The translations under genes and the position numbers were made by a program. The notes under the pieces were generated by a model that searched no databases, was not told the origin of the DNA, and worked only from the letters and a program-made list of their open reading frames with translations. Below, in pieces: positions 9,063 through 17,754 of a stretch of DNA of 64,000 nt. The stretch lies in assembly GCF_004362805.1 (NCBI RefSeq), contig NZ_SNYF01000007.1:186001-250000 (forward strand), given 5' to 3'. The stretch's first letter is position 1; each line of letters begins with the position of its first letter. Origin of the DNA: Algoriphagus boseongensis. GTDB taxonomy: Bacteria; Bacteroidota; Bacteroidia; Cytophagales; Cyclobacteriaceae.

Positions 9063-10043
9063 TCAAGAATCCAAGGATTGAATAAAGGAGTCAAGGGAAG
9101 AAAAATTCCCTTTTTCGGTCTGTATTGTAAATGGTTCGGATAAAACTGAAACCTCATGCTCCAGCCTTGAAATTCCAGCTTTGAGCAAGGCTTTTTCTAC
9201 CCAAAACACCTGTTCTTTTGGTCCTTTGATCTTAAGCTGATTTTCTAAAAGCTGGGCCTCTACCTTGCCTCTGCTTAAATTGAAGGCATATTTTTCGCCG
9301 GGTAAAAGCTGATTGATCGATCCATTCAAGATCAAGGATTCCGGCCTGTCCGCTATCAGAGGCGTTCCGCAATTGAGCAACCAAAATCTATCTGCCGTCT
9401 CCAAGGCTATATCCAAATCGTGCGTGACGACTAAGACCGCATGATCCTGATTTTTTGCGATTTCCCGAAGTAGGGTCATGATTTCGAATCTATTGACCAA
9501 GTCCAAATGGGCTGTGGGTTCATCCAGAATAAGAATATCTCCATCCTGAGCCAATGCCCGGGCAATCATCGCTTTTTGTCGCTGTCCATCGCTGATTTCG
9601 CTGAGCCTTTCTTCTTTGAGATAGGTGATTTTGGTGTCAGAAAGGGCCTTTTCAACGATTTCATGATCTTCCAAGCTTAGCTTTCCTGACCAACCAGTAT
9701 AGGGTGTTCTTCCCAAAGCCACCAATTGTCCCACAGTCATATTTCCCGGGAAAACCGGATCCGTAAGGACGACGGCTATCTTTTTTGCCAAGGTTTTCAG
9801 ATCAAAAGATGAAATGGGCTGATTCTCCAAAGAGAGTGTTCCTTTCCATGGGGTGATTTGTCCGAGAATTGCCTTGATTAATGTGGATTTGCCCACTCCG
9901 TTTGGTCCGAGAAGACAGGTGAGTTCTCCTGAAATGAGCTGAAAATTCAAGTCTGAAAGGATTTCCTTTCGTTGCTTTTGATGAACATAGCCAAGGCTTA
10001 GTCCCTTTCCTTCTAAGGCGATATGTGCTTTTCTAGTACTCAA
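9063..10043 (-). CDS. btuD: ABC transporter ATP-binding protein, corrinoid/siderophore type (BtuD/FecE-like)
   Basis: 326 residues. Walker A is GPNGVGKST (46-54), the signature region is EISDGQRQ (149-156, a variant of LSGGQ) and Walker B is LILDEP (171-176) followed by an AHLDL D-loop. It powers import through the neighbouring FecCD-type permease. The last 70-80 residues form an extension beyond the usual 255-residue FecE/BtuD core. The only start that fits is TTG at 10043, two bases after the permease stop, which suggests coupled translation. The B12 assignment rests on the adjacent cobalamin riboswitch and receptor; iron-siderophore transport is the alternative. Confidence 0.8.
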   Translation of the reverse strand: MSTRKAHIALEGKGLSLGYVHQKQRKEILSDLNFQLISGELTCLLGPNGVGKSTLIKAILGQITPWKGTLSLENQPISSFDLKTLAKKIAVVLTDPVFPGNMTVGQLVALGRTPYTGWSGKLSLEDHEIVEKALSDTKITYLKEERLSEISDGQRQKAMIARALAQDGDILILDEPTAHLDLVNRFEIMTLLREIAKNQDHAVLVVTHDLDIALETADRFWLLNCGTPLIADRPESLILNGSINQLLPGEKYAFNLSRGKVEAQLLENQLKIKGPKEQVFWVEKALLKAGISRLEHEVSVLSEPFTIQTEKGNFSSLDSFIQSLDS

Positions 10044-10045
10044 GC

Positions 10046-11065
10046 TTAAAAATCTCGACTTAGGTTTCGTTTCAAAATCAGGGAAATAACTATTGGAGCC
10101 CCGACTAAGGAGGTAACCGCATTGATAGGTAAGGTGCTTGCGTATCCAGGTAGCTGCCCTACGGCATCACATAGCAATAAAAGGATGGCGCCTACTAATA
10201 CCGATCCGGGAAATAAAACCCGATGATCTGATGTCTTCCAAATCATTCTTGCCAAATGGGGGACTGCAATTCCAATGAAGGCAATGGGACCACAAAAAGC
10301 AGTGACGCTTCCGGCTAGAATTCCGGTACTTAAAATCATGATCCAGCGCATTTTTCCGGTATGAATCCCCATGCTTTGGGCATAATTTTCCCCCAAAAGC
10401 AATGCATTGTAGGATTTTATTGAGGTGAAAACTGGGATGATTCCGACCAAAAGAAGGATGGAAAGAATTCCGACCTGAGACCATCCCAAGGCCCCCAAAC
10501 TTCCCATAGACCAAACGGTGTAAAGTTTCAGGGCTTCAGCACCTGAAAAGAAAGAAAGTACTGAAATCACCGCAGAAACGGCACTTCCAAACATCAATCC
10601 CACAATCAATAAAGTCATGCTGTCCTTGACTTTCCAAGCCACCAAACTAACCATAGAAAGCACCATGCCAGCACCCAAAATCCCCGCCAAAGCTATGGAC
10701 CATGAATGGATGCTACTCAATGAAAATCCCAAAACCGTCCCCGCCAAAATCAAAATCGCCACTCCCAATCCTGCCCCTGAACTTATTCCCAATACAAAAG
10801 GTCCTGCAAGGGGATTTCTGAAAAAGGTTTGCATCTGCAAGCCACTTAAGCTCAAGGCTGAACCTGCAAGAATCGCAACCAGAGCTTTTGGAAAGCGGTA
10901 ATTTAATATGATTTGCTCCCAGGATGCCTTGCCCCAATTACCTGTAACTAGCCCTTCGATAACTTCTCCAAAAGGAATCCATACCGATCCCAGGCTGAGA
11001 TTGAGCAGAAAGCTCAAGCCCAGAAGTAGTAGTCCTAGGGGAAATAAATAGGGACGGAGGTTCAT
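10046..11065 (-). CDS. btuC: FecCD-type ABC permease, probable corrinoid importer (BtuC-like)
   Basis: 339 residues with about ten transmembrane helices, a normal length for BtuC/FecD permeases. Family landmarks include GLQMQTFFRNPLAGPFVLGIS and, near the C-terminus, CGPIAFIGIAVPHLARM. It forms the inner-membrane channel with the ATPase encoded two bases downstream. Its start overlaps the binding-protein gene by four bases (ATGA at 11062-11065). The operon order binding protein, permease, ATPase is standard for this transporter class. Confidence 0.85.
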   Translation of the reverse strand: MNLRPYLFPLGLLLLGLSFLLNLSLGSVWIPFGEVIEGLVTGNWGKASWEQIILNYRFPKALVAILAGSALSLSGLQMQTFFRNPLAGPFVLGISSGAGLGVAILILAGTVLGFSLSSIHSWSIALAGILGAGMVLSMVSLVAWKVKDSMTLLIVGLMFGSAVSAVISVLSFFSGAEALKLYTVWSMGSLGALGWSQVGILSILLLVGIIPVFTSIKSYNALLLGENYAQSMGIHTGKMRWIMILSTGILAGSVTAFCGPIAFIGIAVPHLARMIWKTSDHRVLFPGSVLVGAILLLLCDAVGQLPGYASTLPINAVTSLVGAPIVISLILKRNLSRDF

Positions 11066-12228
11066 GGTAACTTTTGGTAGAAATATAACTCATACTCCGG
11101 CAAAAGTTCCGGATGGAGAATTTTGATCAGGTCTTTGAGGATCAAATCAGGTCTCATGTAACCTAACTCAAAGTATTCCAAGCCCCCAGTTTCCCCTTTT
11201 TTATTGGTATAGGTATAGATATTTCCCTTTTTCCATGCCTGAAAATTCTGATATCTGGATTCGGATTTTCCCATTTCCTCCAAACTGCTAAAGTCCGCAG
11301 AGCCTATCCAAAATTCAGCCTCCAGCCCTTTATCCAGGACAAATTCATAATTGAGTTGGAGACTTCCTGTTCCCGATTGGTCTGAAAAAACATAATTCCC
11401 TCCGGCATTATCCAGGATTCTAGCTCCCCAACTTTCAGCTCCTGGAGCATACCAAATATCCTGATACATGACTCCGCTAAGGACCTGTGGTTTTTGGGAA
11501 GGAGAAAGATCGGCTGCCAGCTGAATAGCTTGAAGATATTCCGATTCGATTTTTTCAAATTGTTGGACAGCCTCCTCGTATTTTCCTAAAATGACCCCGG
11601 TAAATTTGATCCATTCAGCTCGTCCCAAAGGATGCTGCTCCACATATTCCCCATTGATCAAAGCGGGAATTCCAGCTTGTTCAAAAAGTTCCAGATACCT
11701 TAGATCTTCGCCAAGGGTAGAAATCATCATCCAATTGGGCTGGAGATCAATCACCAATTCAGGGTTTGCGGATGGACCACTTCCTAGATCTTTTACTTTT
11801 CCTTGGTTGATCAATTTCCGGGTTGAAGCTGAGGAAATAAGATCGAGTTGGGGAAAACCTGCCAAAAGCTCCGTTTCTCCCAAAAGATCCAAGTGAGGAA
11901 TTTGTGTGGTGGAAGTGAGTACAACTTTGGAAACAGGAAGTTGGACCACTGCATCAAATCCTTCTTTGGGCAAGCTGACTCCTTCTTCCAAAACTAAATA
12001 CCGAAAGGTTCTATCAGCCTGAGTGTATCCCTGAGTCACCAGAATTTCCCAAAACCCCTCTCCCTTTTTTAATTCAAACCCTTGGGCATAAGTCAAGGGA
12101 ATTGGTGTGGATTCGAGGGTTTGGGTAACTTTTTTTTCACAGGAAAAAAGAAAAAAAACTAATCCAAAACCGAGAATGGATTTGAAGTGAAAAGTCTTGA
12201 AAAACCTGATTTTCCAGATGGACATCAT
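11062..12228 (-). CDS. btuF: Periplasmic substrate-binding lipoprotein of the corrinoid ABC importer (BtuF-like)
   Basis: Helical-backbone binding protein of the BtuF/FhuD class, about 388 residues from ATG 12228 (or 12225). Upstream codons in the same frame run to a TTG at 12312 but enter the riboswitch region and give no signal peptide, so the internal start is preferred. A lipoprotein signal ends in LFSC (about Cys29-30). Typical segments include PELVIDLQPNWMMIST and a long connecting helix near residues 190-215. It should hand corrinoid taken up by the outer-membrane receptor to BtuC/BtuD. The gene is divergent from the riboswitch-controlled receptor, and no second riboswitch is seen in its own sense orientation. 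Confidence 0.8.
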   Translation of the reverse strand: MMSIWKIRFFKTFHFKSILGFGLVFFLFSCEKKVTQTLESTPIPLTYAQGFELKKGEGFWEILVTQGYTQADRTFRYLVLEEGVSLPKEGFDAVVQLPVSKVVLTSTTQIPHLDLLGETELLAGFPQLDLISSASTRKLINQGKVKDLGSGPSANPELVIDLQPNWMMISTLGEDLRYLELFEQAGIPALINGEYVEQHPLGRAEWIKFTGVILGKYEEAVQQFEKIESEYLQAIQLAADLSPSQKPQVLSGVMYQDIWYAPGAESWGARILDNAGGNYVFSDQSGTGSLQLNYEFVLDKGLEAEFWIGSADFSSLEEMGKSESRYQNFQAWKKGNIYTYTNKKGETGGLEYFELGYMRPDLILKDLIKILHPELLPEYELYFYQKLP

Positions 12229-12340
12229 GAAGTGTGACTGCCGAATTTTTCCACCAAGGTAGATTAGATCAAGCCTGCTTTCCAAAATATTTGCTTGAAT
12301 GGCGTTTTTCAAAGCATAAAATCCCCTTTCTTTGCTGGGA

Positions 12341-12545
12341 TGAAGGTTCCCAAACCCTTCCGGATTTTCGGAATGGACCTTTGGGATTAAAAGGGAATCC
12401 GGTGTAATACCGGAGCTGTCCCCGCAACTGTAAGTCTGCCCTAGCTTTTAGGGAAACCGCTTTTGCTCCACTTGCCATTGAGCCGATAGTGATCGGCTTG
12501 AGAAGGCTGCAAAAGTCAGATGAGCCAGGAGACCTGCCTTGATCA
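12341..12545 (+). promoter_or_regulatory. Cobalamin (B12) riboswitch
   Basis: All conserved blocks of the adenosylcobalamin/cobalamin riboswitch appear in order on plus: a GGTTCC opening segment (12345), AAAGGGAATCCGGTG (about 12390-12404), the core CTGTCCCCGCAACTGTAAG (about 12416-12434), a GGCTTGAGAAGGC region (about 12494-12506) and the B12 box AGCCAGGAGACCTGCC (12523-12538). It ends about 130 bases before the receptor gene at 12678. In Bacteroidetes this aptamer represses corrinoid uptake genes when B12 is plentiful. Confidence 0.93.
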
Positions 12546-12677
12546 TTAGATTCTGTGCTTTCGGAGGAAAAGCGAAGAAGACTTGTCGATTTCCCGGGGT
12601 GGATTCCGGGTATGTTTTCATTTCTTCCCATTTCTCTCAAGCCCGAATCGAATTGGTTTTAAACTTTTCGATTAGGC

Positions 12678-14522
12678 ATGATGCTTTTGGTATGGGTGTT
12701 TTTTGGATTGGGGATTTCTCCAGTTCAGGACACGGTTTCTTTAGCTCCTGTGGAGGTTTATGCTCCAGCAGTGGATCGATTTGCCCAAGGGCAAAAGGTA
12801 ATTTCTTTTGAAAAAAGGGAATTGCAAGCTTATGCCTCCAGGTCAATAGGGGATTTACTTCAGGAAAAAAGTCCGGTTTTTGTACGTCAATACGGAGCCG
12901 GAATGCTTGCTTCCCTTTCTTTTCGTGGAACTTCAGCAGGTCATACGGCTGTATTTTGGAATGGGCTTCCGATTTCCAGCCCTTCTTTGGGGCAAAGCGA
13001 TTTAAGTGTTTTGCCAGTGGCTGCAGTGGATCAGGTCCAGTTGCAATTCGGAAGTGCAGGGGCACTTTATGGAAATGAAGCAATCGGAGGTAGCCTTCAT
13101 CTGAGTTCGCAAACAGATTTTAAAAAGGGTTTTAAAGGGGGTTTTTCTCAGGCTTTTGGCAGCTTTGGCCTCTCTAATTCGATTTTCTCGGGTGGATTTT
13201 CATCCCAAAAAATCAGTCTTCGATCTCGTCTTTATCGGCAATTTTCAAGAAATGATTTTCTCTACCAGGACCTTTCCCTTCCCGGAACTCCTGAAAATAG
13301 GCAAGATCATGCACAAGTTGAGCAAAGAGGATTTGTGCAGGATTTTGCATGGAACCTGAATTTCTCTAGCCAGATTAAGGCTTCTGTTTGGTACCATGAA
13401 GCTGATCGAGAAATTCAACCTGTCATGGGTTCAAAAACTCAAGACCAGCAAAAAGATGCCAGTATACGCGCAGTGGTAGATTATTTCCGATTTGGGAAGA
13501 AGTCGGTTCTGAATTTAAAAACGGGATGGGTTCGGGATCAATTGATTTTCAATACTTCGAAAAATGAAACCAGCCAATTTTTATTAGCCAGCGATTGGGA
13601 TATTCAAGCCACAAAGGATTGGACTTTTAAGTTGGGTGCGAGAGCCAGTTTCATCGAAGGGGATCTAAGCACCTATTCTGCCACAGACCGAAGAATCGAA
13701 GGATATCAGTCTGCAAAATGGACTCCCAATTCAGCTGTAGCTTGGTCATTTAACCTTCGTCAGGTTTTCTTTTCGGAAAAAATAATTCCCTTTTTACCCT
13801 CCTTTGGTTTGGATTGGCAATTTTTGGAAAAAGGGAATCAGCAGTTTTTACTTAAAGCATCTGGGGGAAAGGGATTTAAAATTCCTACGCTAAATGATCG
13901 ATTTTGGGAGCCGGGAGGAAATCCAGATTTGCTTCCTGAAGAAAGTATCTCAGCCGAGCTAGGGATTCATTGGACGAGAAAAGGGGATATTAACTTGGAA
14001 AGCCAGGTGACCTATTACCTCATGCAGGTGGATAATTGGATCATTTGGATGCCAAAGGGTTCTATTTGGTCTCCAGAAAATATCCGGGAAGTGAGAAATC
14101 AAGGTATAGAATGGGAAGGCAAAGCCAGTTGGAAAACTGGAGCATGGGGCTGGAAAACAGGCCTGAGTTATACATTCTCTGAGGCCTTGGACCAAACAAC
14201 CGATAGTCAGAATCCAAGACAATTACCCTATACTCCCAAGCATCAAGCCAATGGAACTTTGGAAGTAAGCAAAAGTAAAGTCGCCTTAGAGCTCAATTCT
14301 TCTTTTGTGGGTTCTAGAACTATTGGAACAGGAGAATCCCGAAGTATGAACCCGTTTCAAGTTTGGAATGCAAGACTTTCCTATTCGAATCTTAGCTGGG
14401 GAAAAGTCAATTTCCCGCTCAGTTTTCAGATTCTTAACCTTTTCAACCAAGACTATCAAGTGCTCTACCTGAGGGCAATGCCAGGAAGATCTTATCAAAT
14501 CAATTTCACCATACAAATATGA
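12678..14522 (+). CDS. btuB: TonB-dependent corrinoid receptor (BtuB-like)
   Basis: 614 residues. After a short signal peptide comes a plug domain (about 30-150) with the classic pattern SIGDLLQEKSPVFVRQYG ... LSFRGTSAGHTAVFWNG ... YGNEAIGGSL, then a 22-strand-type barrel. The barrel ends in alternating aromatics and the final residues SYQINFTIQI, as expected for BamA-dependent insertion. It imports a substrate across the outer membrane using TonB energy. B12 or another corrinoid is inferred from the cobalamin riboswitch directly upstream and the btuFCD-like genes opposite. The receptor overlaps the next gene by four bases (ATGA), so the two surface proteins are made together. Confidence 0.88.
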   Translation: MMLLVWVFFGLGISPVQDTVSLAPVEVYAPAVDRFAQGQKVISFEKRELQAYASRSIGDLLQEKSPVFVRQYGAGMLASLSFRGTSAGHTAVFWNGLPISSPSLGQSDLSVLPVAAVDQVQLQFGSAGALYGNEAIGGSLHLSSQTDFKKGFKGGFSQAFGSFGLSNSIFSGGFSSQKISLRSRLYRQFSRNDFLYQDLSLPGTPENRQDHAQVEQRGFVQDFAWNLNFSSQIKASVWYHEADREIQPVMGSKTQDQQKDASIRAVVDYFRFGKKSVLNLKTGWVRDQLIFNTSKNETSQFLLASDWDIQATKDWTFKLGARASFIEGDLSTYSATDRRIEGYQSAKWTPNSAVAWSFNLRQVFFSEKIIPFLPSFGLDWQFLEKGNQQFLLKASGGKGFKIPTLNDRFWEPGGNPDLLPEESISAELGIHWTRKGDINLESQVTYYLMQVDNWIIWMPKGSIWSPENIREVRNQGIEWEGKASWKTGAWGWKTGLSYTFSEALDQTTDSQNPRQLPYTPKHQANGTLEVSKSKVALELNSSFVGSRTIGTGESRSMNPFQVWNARLSYSNLSWGKVNFPLSFQILNLFNQDYQVLYLRAMPGRSYQINFTIQI

Positions 14523-15571
14523 CCAACTATTTCAAAAAGCAAATTTGGGCCCTTGCCGTACTTTTAATCGCCTTCTCCTGCCAGGATAATGGAGGAGAAA
14601 AGCCCCAAGGCAGATATGATTCGGGAGTTTATATCATGAATGAGGGCAATCTCGGAACCAATGACGGGGAAGTCTATCATTACAATCCGGGACTGAGAGC
14701 ACTAACGGGAGGAATTTTTGAATTCGAAAATAAAAGACCCTTTGCTGGCCTACTCGAAGATATGGTTCTGGAGGAGGGAAGACTTTATTTGGTAGCAAAT
14801 ACTGGTAAAATTGAGATCGTAGAACCCGGTAATTTCAGATCCTTGGGTGCAGTCACAGGCGATTTGGATCAGCCTCGATCTTTGGCTACTGCTCGGGGAA
14901 AGCTCTTTATTTCAGATTATGGACCTTATGATCCCAGTTTTGCGACACCAGATTCTTATATCGCCATTGTTGATGGCTTAGACGGAGGCACCGTCAAAAA
15001 GAAAATCCCGGTTTCCAATAAACCTGAGGACCTTTTTGTTTCTGGTAAAAATGTATTTGTCGCAGGTTCGGAGGAAGGAAAAATTGAAATCATCGATGCA
15101 GAAACTGAAGCCCTCGTCAAAACACTGGAGGTAAGTGGAAGCCCGGTTCAATTTTTTGAGCAAAGGGGAGACTTGTGGGTATATTCTTACGATGACTCAA
15201 AGGTTTATTTCCAATCCTTCCACTTGGACAACTTGACCAAAAAAGAGTTCAGGGAGCTTCCTATAGCCCAAGCTACCAGTAGAATTGCTTTGGGAGAGGA
15301 TGACAGGATTTATATTTTGACTAGCTCAGGTTGGCCCGATTATAAAGATGGAATTGCGGTTGTTTCCATTTACGACACCACCCTGATCCCAAGTTGGAAG
15401 ACAGGTTCAGGATTTTATGGAATTGGTTATGATCAAGAAAGAAGGGAAATCTATGTAGCCAATGCCAAAGGATTTCAGGGAAATGGGGAGGTGATTATTT
15501 ATCAAAAAGACGGCAAAGAGATCGGTAAATTGGGAGTTGGTCGAGGCCCTTCAGGATTTTTATTTAGGTAA
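14519..15571 (+). CDS. DUF5074/YncE-like beta-propeller lipoprotein, probable BtuG-type corrinoid-binding protein
   Basis: 350 residues with a lipoprotein signal (LIAFSC, Cys21) and a repeated seven-bladed-propeller pattern. It opens with GVYIMNEGNLGTNDG, the hallmark of DUF5074 proteins, and later blades read as GKLFISDYG, NVFVAGS and REIYVANAKG. In Bacteroides, BtuG is a surface propeller lipoprotein that captures corrinoids with extreme affinity and caps BtuB. This gene's position, overlapping the BtuB-like gene under a cobalamin riboswitch, makes the same role likely here. No biochemical residue can be confirmed by eye. A general YncE-like protein is the fallback call. Confidence 0.75.
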   Translation: MTNYFKKQIWALAVLLIAFSCQDNGGEKPQGRYDSGVYIMNEGNLGTNDGEVYHYNPGLRALTGGIFEFENKRPFAGLLEDMVLEEGRLYLVANTGKIEIVEPGNFRSLGAVTGDLDQPRSLATARGKLFISDYGPYDPSFATPDSYIAIVDGLDGGTVKKKIPVSNKPEDLFVSGKNVFVAGSEEGKIEIIDAETEALVKTLEVSGSPVQFFEQRGDLWVYSYDDSKVYFQSFHLDNLTKKEFRELPIAQATSRIALGEDDRIYILTSSGWPDYKDGIAVVSIYDTTLIPSWKTGSGFYGIGYDQERREIYVANAKGFQGNGEVIIYQKDGKEIGKLGVGRGPSGFLFR

Positions 15572-15583
15572 TCATAAGAAAAA

Positions 15584-15619
15584 AATGAAGCCCCGGGTTT
15601 AAACCTTGGGCTTCATTTA
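15584..15619. terminator. Bidirectional hairpin terminator
   Basis: A long stem (AATGAAGCCCnnGGTTT and its complement, one mismatch pair region) separates the convergent propeller and HI0074-like genes. It overlaps the last codon of the minus-strand gene. Confidence 0.8.
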
Positions 15620-16030
15620 TTCCACCAACTTTTTCTCCATGGTGTCCTCGAATTTTTCAAAAGCTTCTATGTATTTGTGCTGGATGTTGTCCAGAAATTT
15701 GGTTTGGGTATCCAGTTCGTAAACAGGATTGTACTGAATTCTGTCGATTACCATATCTAGCCAGGTTTTGCCATCGTCGATAAGTTCGGCATGAAAAGCT
15801 TCCACGGTAGTATCTCTTGAACCAGAAAACGGCCCTTTCCCCATTTTGTGAAAGTATTTGCTGATCAGCTTCAAAGCCAATTCATGGGTGATTTCAAAAT
15901 TGATAATCAGTTCCCTACTTGCTTCGGGGGTTTTCAGTTTTTTGGCCCGGTTGGAATAAATTTTCAAATCTTCCAAAGCGAGGGAAAATTCTTTCAGGCA
16001 TTGTTCACAGGATTGAGGCAGGGTTTTCAT
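15617..16030 (-). CDS. HI0074-like nucleotidyltransferase substrate-binding protein (HEPN-type), orphan
   Basis: 137-residue all-helical protein. The segments FEITHELALKLISKYF, SRDTTVEAFHAELIDDGKTWLDMVIDR and a following tyrosine/aspartate region match the HI0074 / NTase-substrate-binding family, which belongs to the HEPN superfamily. These proteins normally pair with a small MNT nucleotidyltransferase encoded next door (HI0073 type), often as a toxin-antitoxin-like module. No MNT gene is adjacent here. The N-terminus has an extra CEQC motif (Cys8, Cys11) that might bind metal. An independent or trans-acting role is therefore possible. Confidence 0.7.
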   Translation of the reverse strand: MKTLPQSCEQCLKEFSLALEDLKIYSNRAKKLKTPEASRELIINFEITHELALKLISKYFHKMGKGPFSGSRDTTVEAFHAELIDDGKTWLDMVIDRIQYNPVYELDTQTKFLDNIQHKYIEAFEKFEDTMEKKLVE

Positions 16031-16090
16031 GTCAATTCATTTTATGGAATTTAGGGAAAAAGAATGGGGTAGGCTACTAGTATTTCAATT

Positions 16091-17536
16091 TCATCTCACA
16101 TTGTAGCTCTGCATAAATGGCTGTCCATTCGGTGAAACTCCTTCCAACTTGAGCCTGCCGCTGAATTCTTCCAGATATTTCCCAAAAGCTTTCGGATCTT
16201 TTGCAGGCATCTCATTGACATGGGTAATCACAAATCCATCGCGGAAACCAAGATCACGAAGGTATCCTCTGCTCAGAGAACTGATTTTTATACCATAAGG
16301 AATTTTTAAGCGGTCTTTTTCCACCGTATTCACTGCTTCCAAACGTGCCCCCAAAAGGCTTGAAGCATAATATTCCCGCTTGATCACTCCAGTGCCTCCT
16401 TCCAGATTCTGAAGGGTAAGCGTAGCAGTTTTTAAGTTCCCATCTCGGGTAAATTCCACATTGATTTTTTCTCCCGGATAGTAGTAGGAAAGCGCTTCTT
16501 CAAAGGATCCTTTTCCGGTGATTTTCCAGTCCCCGATGCTGGTAATCACATCATTTTTCTGAAGACCGGCATTCTCAGCCGATCCACCTCTAAGTGTATG
16601 CGTGACAATGACTCCATCCAGGTTTTTCAATTTCATCTCCTCAGCCAACTCCGGAGTCACTTCAACTACATCTACCCCAGGAATTGCTTTTTGAACTTCC
16701 CCATACTGAATCAAGTCGTTGGCCACTTTCATTGCCACATCCACTGGTACAGCAAAACCATAACCTGTGTAGGAACCTGTTCGAGAAAGGATTGCAGTAT
16801 TGATTCCAACCAATTCTCCATTCACATTGACCAAAGCTCCTCCAGAGTTACCCGGATTAATAGGTGCGTCAGTCTGGATAAAGCTTTCTAATGGAAAATC
16901 TCCCCCCAGGATATTGATTTGCCGCTCCTTAGCTGAAACAATTCCGGCAGTCACAGTAGAAGTCAAGTTGAACGGATTGCCGACAGCCAAAACCCATTCT
17001 CCGATTTTCAAATTTCGGCTTGAGCCTTTTTTGATTTCTGGAAGGTTTTCAGCATCAATTTTCAGGACAGCGATATCCGTATTTTTATCTGTCCCTACCA
17101 ACCGTGCTTTGTAGGTTCTTTTTTGGTGAACCACTTCAATGGTTTCTGCTCGGTCGATTACGTGATTGTTAGTGACGATATATCCGTCTTTAGTGATGAT
17201 TACACCCGAGCCAGTGGACACTTGTTGAGCGGGTCCGGTTCCAAAGAAATAATCAAACATGGAATACCTTCTGTAATCCGTCCCACTGAAGTTTTTGATA
17301 AAGACTACAGATTCGGTGCTGTTTTGAGAGGCCTCTATAAATGAAAGCGGTGGATCCGTCCTCAGGGAATTTGAGTTGGAATTGTAGTCATTTACCACTT
17401 GGGTTGGAATTCCCGAATCCAAGGATCTATCAAAAGAAGGTTGATTTTCTTGAGGATTTTGGATCGAAATCCAAAGTGCTGCACCTGCAATTCCTGAAAT
17501 GAAAGGAATGACGAAAGATTTTATGCTTGTGTTCAT
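16091..17536 (-). CDS. HtrA/DegP-family periplasmic serine protease with PDZ domains
   Basis: 481 residues. A signal anchor is at about 5-25. The trypsin-like domain carries the full triad: His125 in TNNHVID, Asp154 in TDIAVLKI and Ser231 in PGNSGGALV. At least one PDZ domain follows (about 275-375), and a second, weaker PDZ-like region ends the protein. It degrades or chaperones misfolded envelope proteins. A second HtrA paralogue is encoded at 37178-38680, so this genome has at least two. The gene stands alone, divergent from dxr. Confidence 0.9.
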   Translation of the reverse strand: MNTSIKSFVIPFISGIAGAALWISIQNPQENQPSFDRSLDSGIPTQVVNDYNSNSNSLRTDPPLSFIEASQNSTESVVFIKNFSGTDYRRYSMFDYFFGTGPAQQVSTGSGVIITKDGYIVTNNHVIDRAETIEVVHQKRTYKARLVGTDKNTDIAVLKIDAENLPEIKKGSSRNLKIGEWVLAVGNPFNLTSTVTAGIVSAKERQINILGGDFPLESFIQTDAPINPGNSGGALVNVNGELVGINTAILSRTGSYTGYGFAVPVDVAMKVANDLIQYGEVQKAIPGVDVVEVTPELAEEMKLKNLDGVIVTHTLRGGSAENAGLQKNDVITSIGDWKITGKGSFEEALSYYYPGEKINVEFTRDGNLKTATLTLQNLEGGTGVIKREYYASSLLGARLEAVNTVEKDRLKIPYGIKISSLSRGYLRDLGFRDGFVITHVNEMPAKDPKAFGKYLEEFSGRLKLEGVSPNGQPFMQSYNVR

Positions 17537-17685
17537 GGTAATAATTTACTGAAAGGATGGGTTTTGGTTTTCTGCCAGGTTTTCCATTCACATTTTTTAA
17601 GACCTGAATCCAGACTCCACAGTTCAAAAATTATCCCAATTGCCAAAATGTGACGAGATGTACAAGGAAAAGTCAGTCCATTTGG

Positions 17686-17693
17686 TAATTTTG
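17686..17693 (+). promoter_or_regulatory. Candidate Bacteroidetes -7 promoter element for dxr
   Basis: TAATTTTG fits the Bacteroidetes -7 consensus TAnnTTTG exactly and lies about 60 bases upstream of the dxr ATG. A matching -33 element is not obvious, so this is tentative. Confidence 0.4.
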
Positions 17694-17707
17694 TCAGCCT
17701 AAGATTG

Positions 17708-17735
17708 AACCTTCCGTCTCTCGGAAGGTTTTTCA
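17708..17735 (+). other. Leader hairpin with T-tract upstream of dxr
   Basis: AACCTTCC / GGAAGGTT stem with a 7-base loop, followed by TTTTC, lies between the candidate promoter and the dxr start at 17755. It looks like a short intrinsic terminator placed inside a leader. It might be an attenuator or the end of an unannotated small transcript. Confidence 0.5.
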
Positions 17736-17754
17736 TTGGTTACAACCACACTGA

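Noticed and set aside
12269-12640. 123-residue minus-strand frame overlapping the cobalamin riboswitch
   Set aside because: It lies antisense to the highly conserved aptamer and has no family-like segment.
12229-12677. A second cobalamin riboswitch for btuFCD on minus
   Set aside because: The conserved blocks appear only in the plus-strand reading order; none is seen in sense for the minus operon.
12637-13083. 148-residue minus-strand frame over the BtuB start
   Set aside because: It overlaps the clear TonB receptor plug domain and has no motif of its own.
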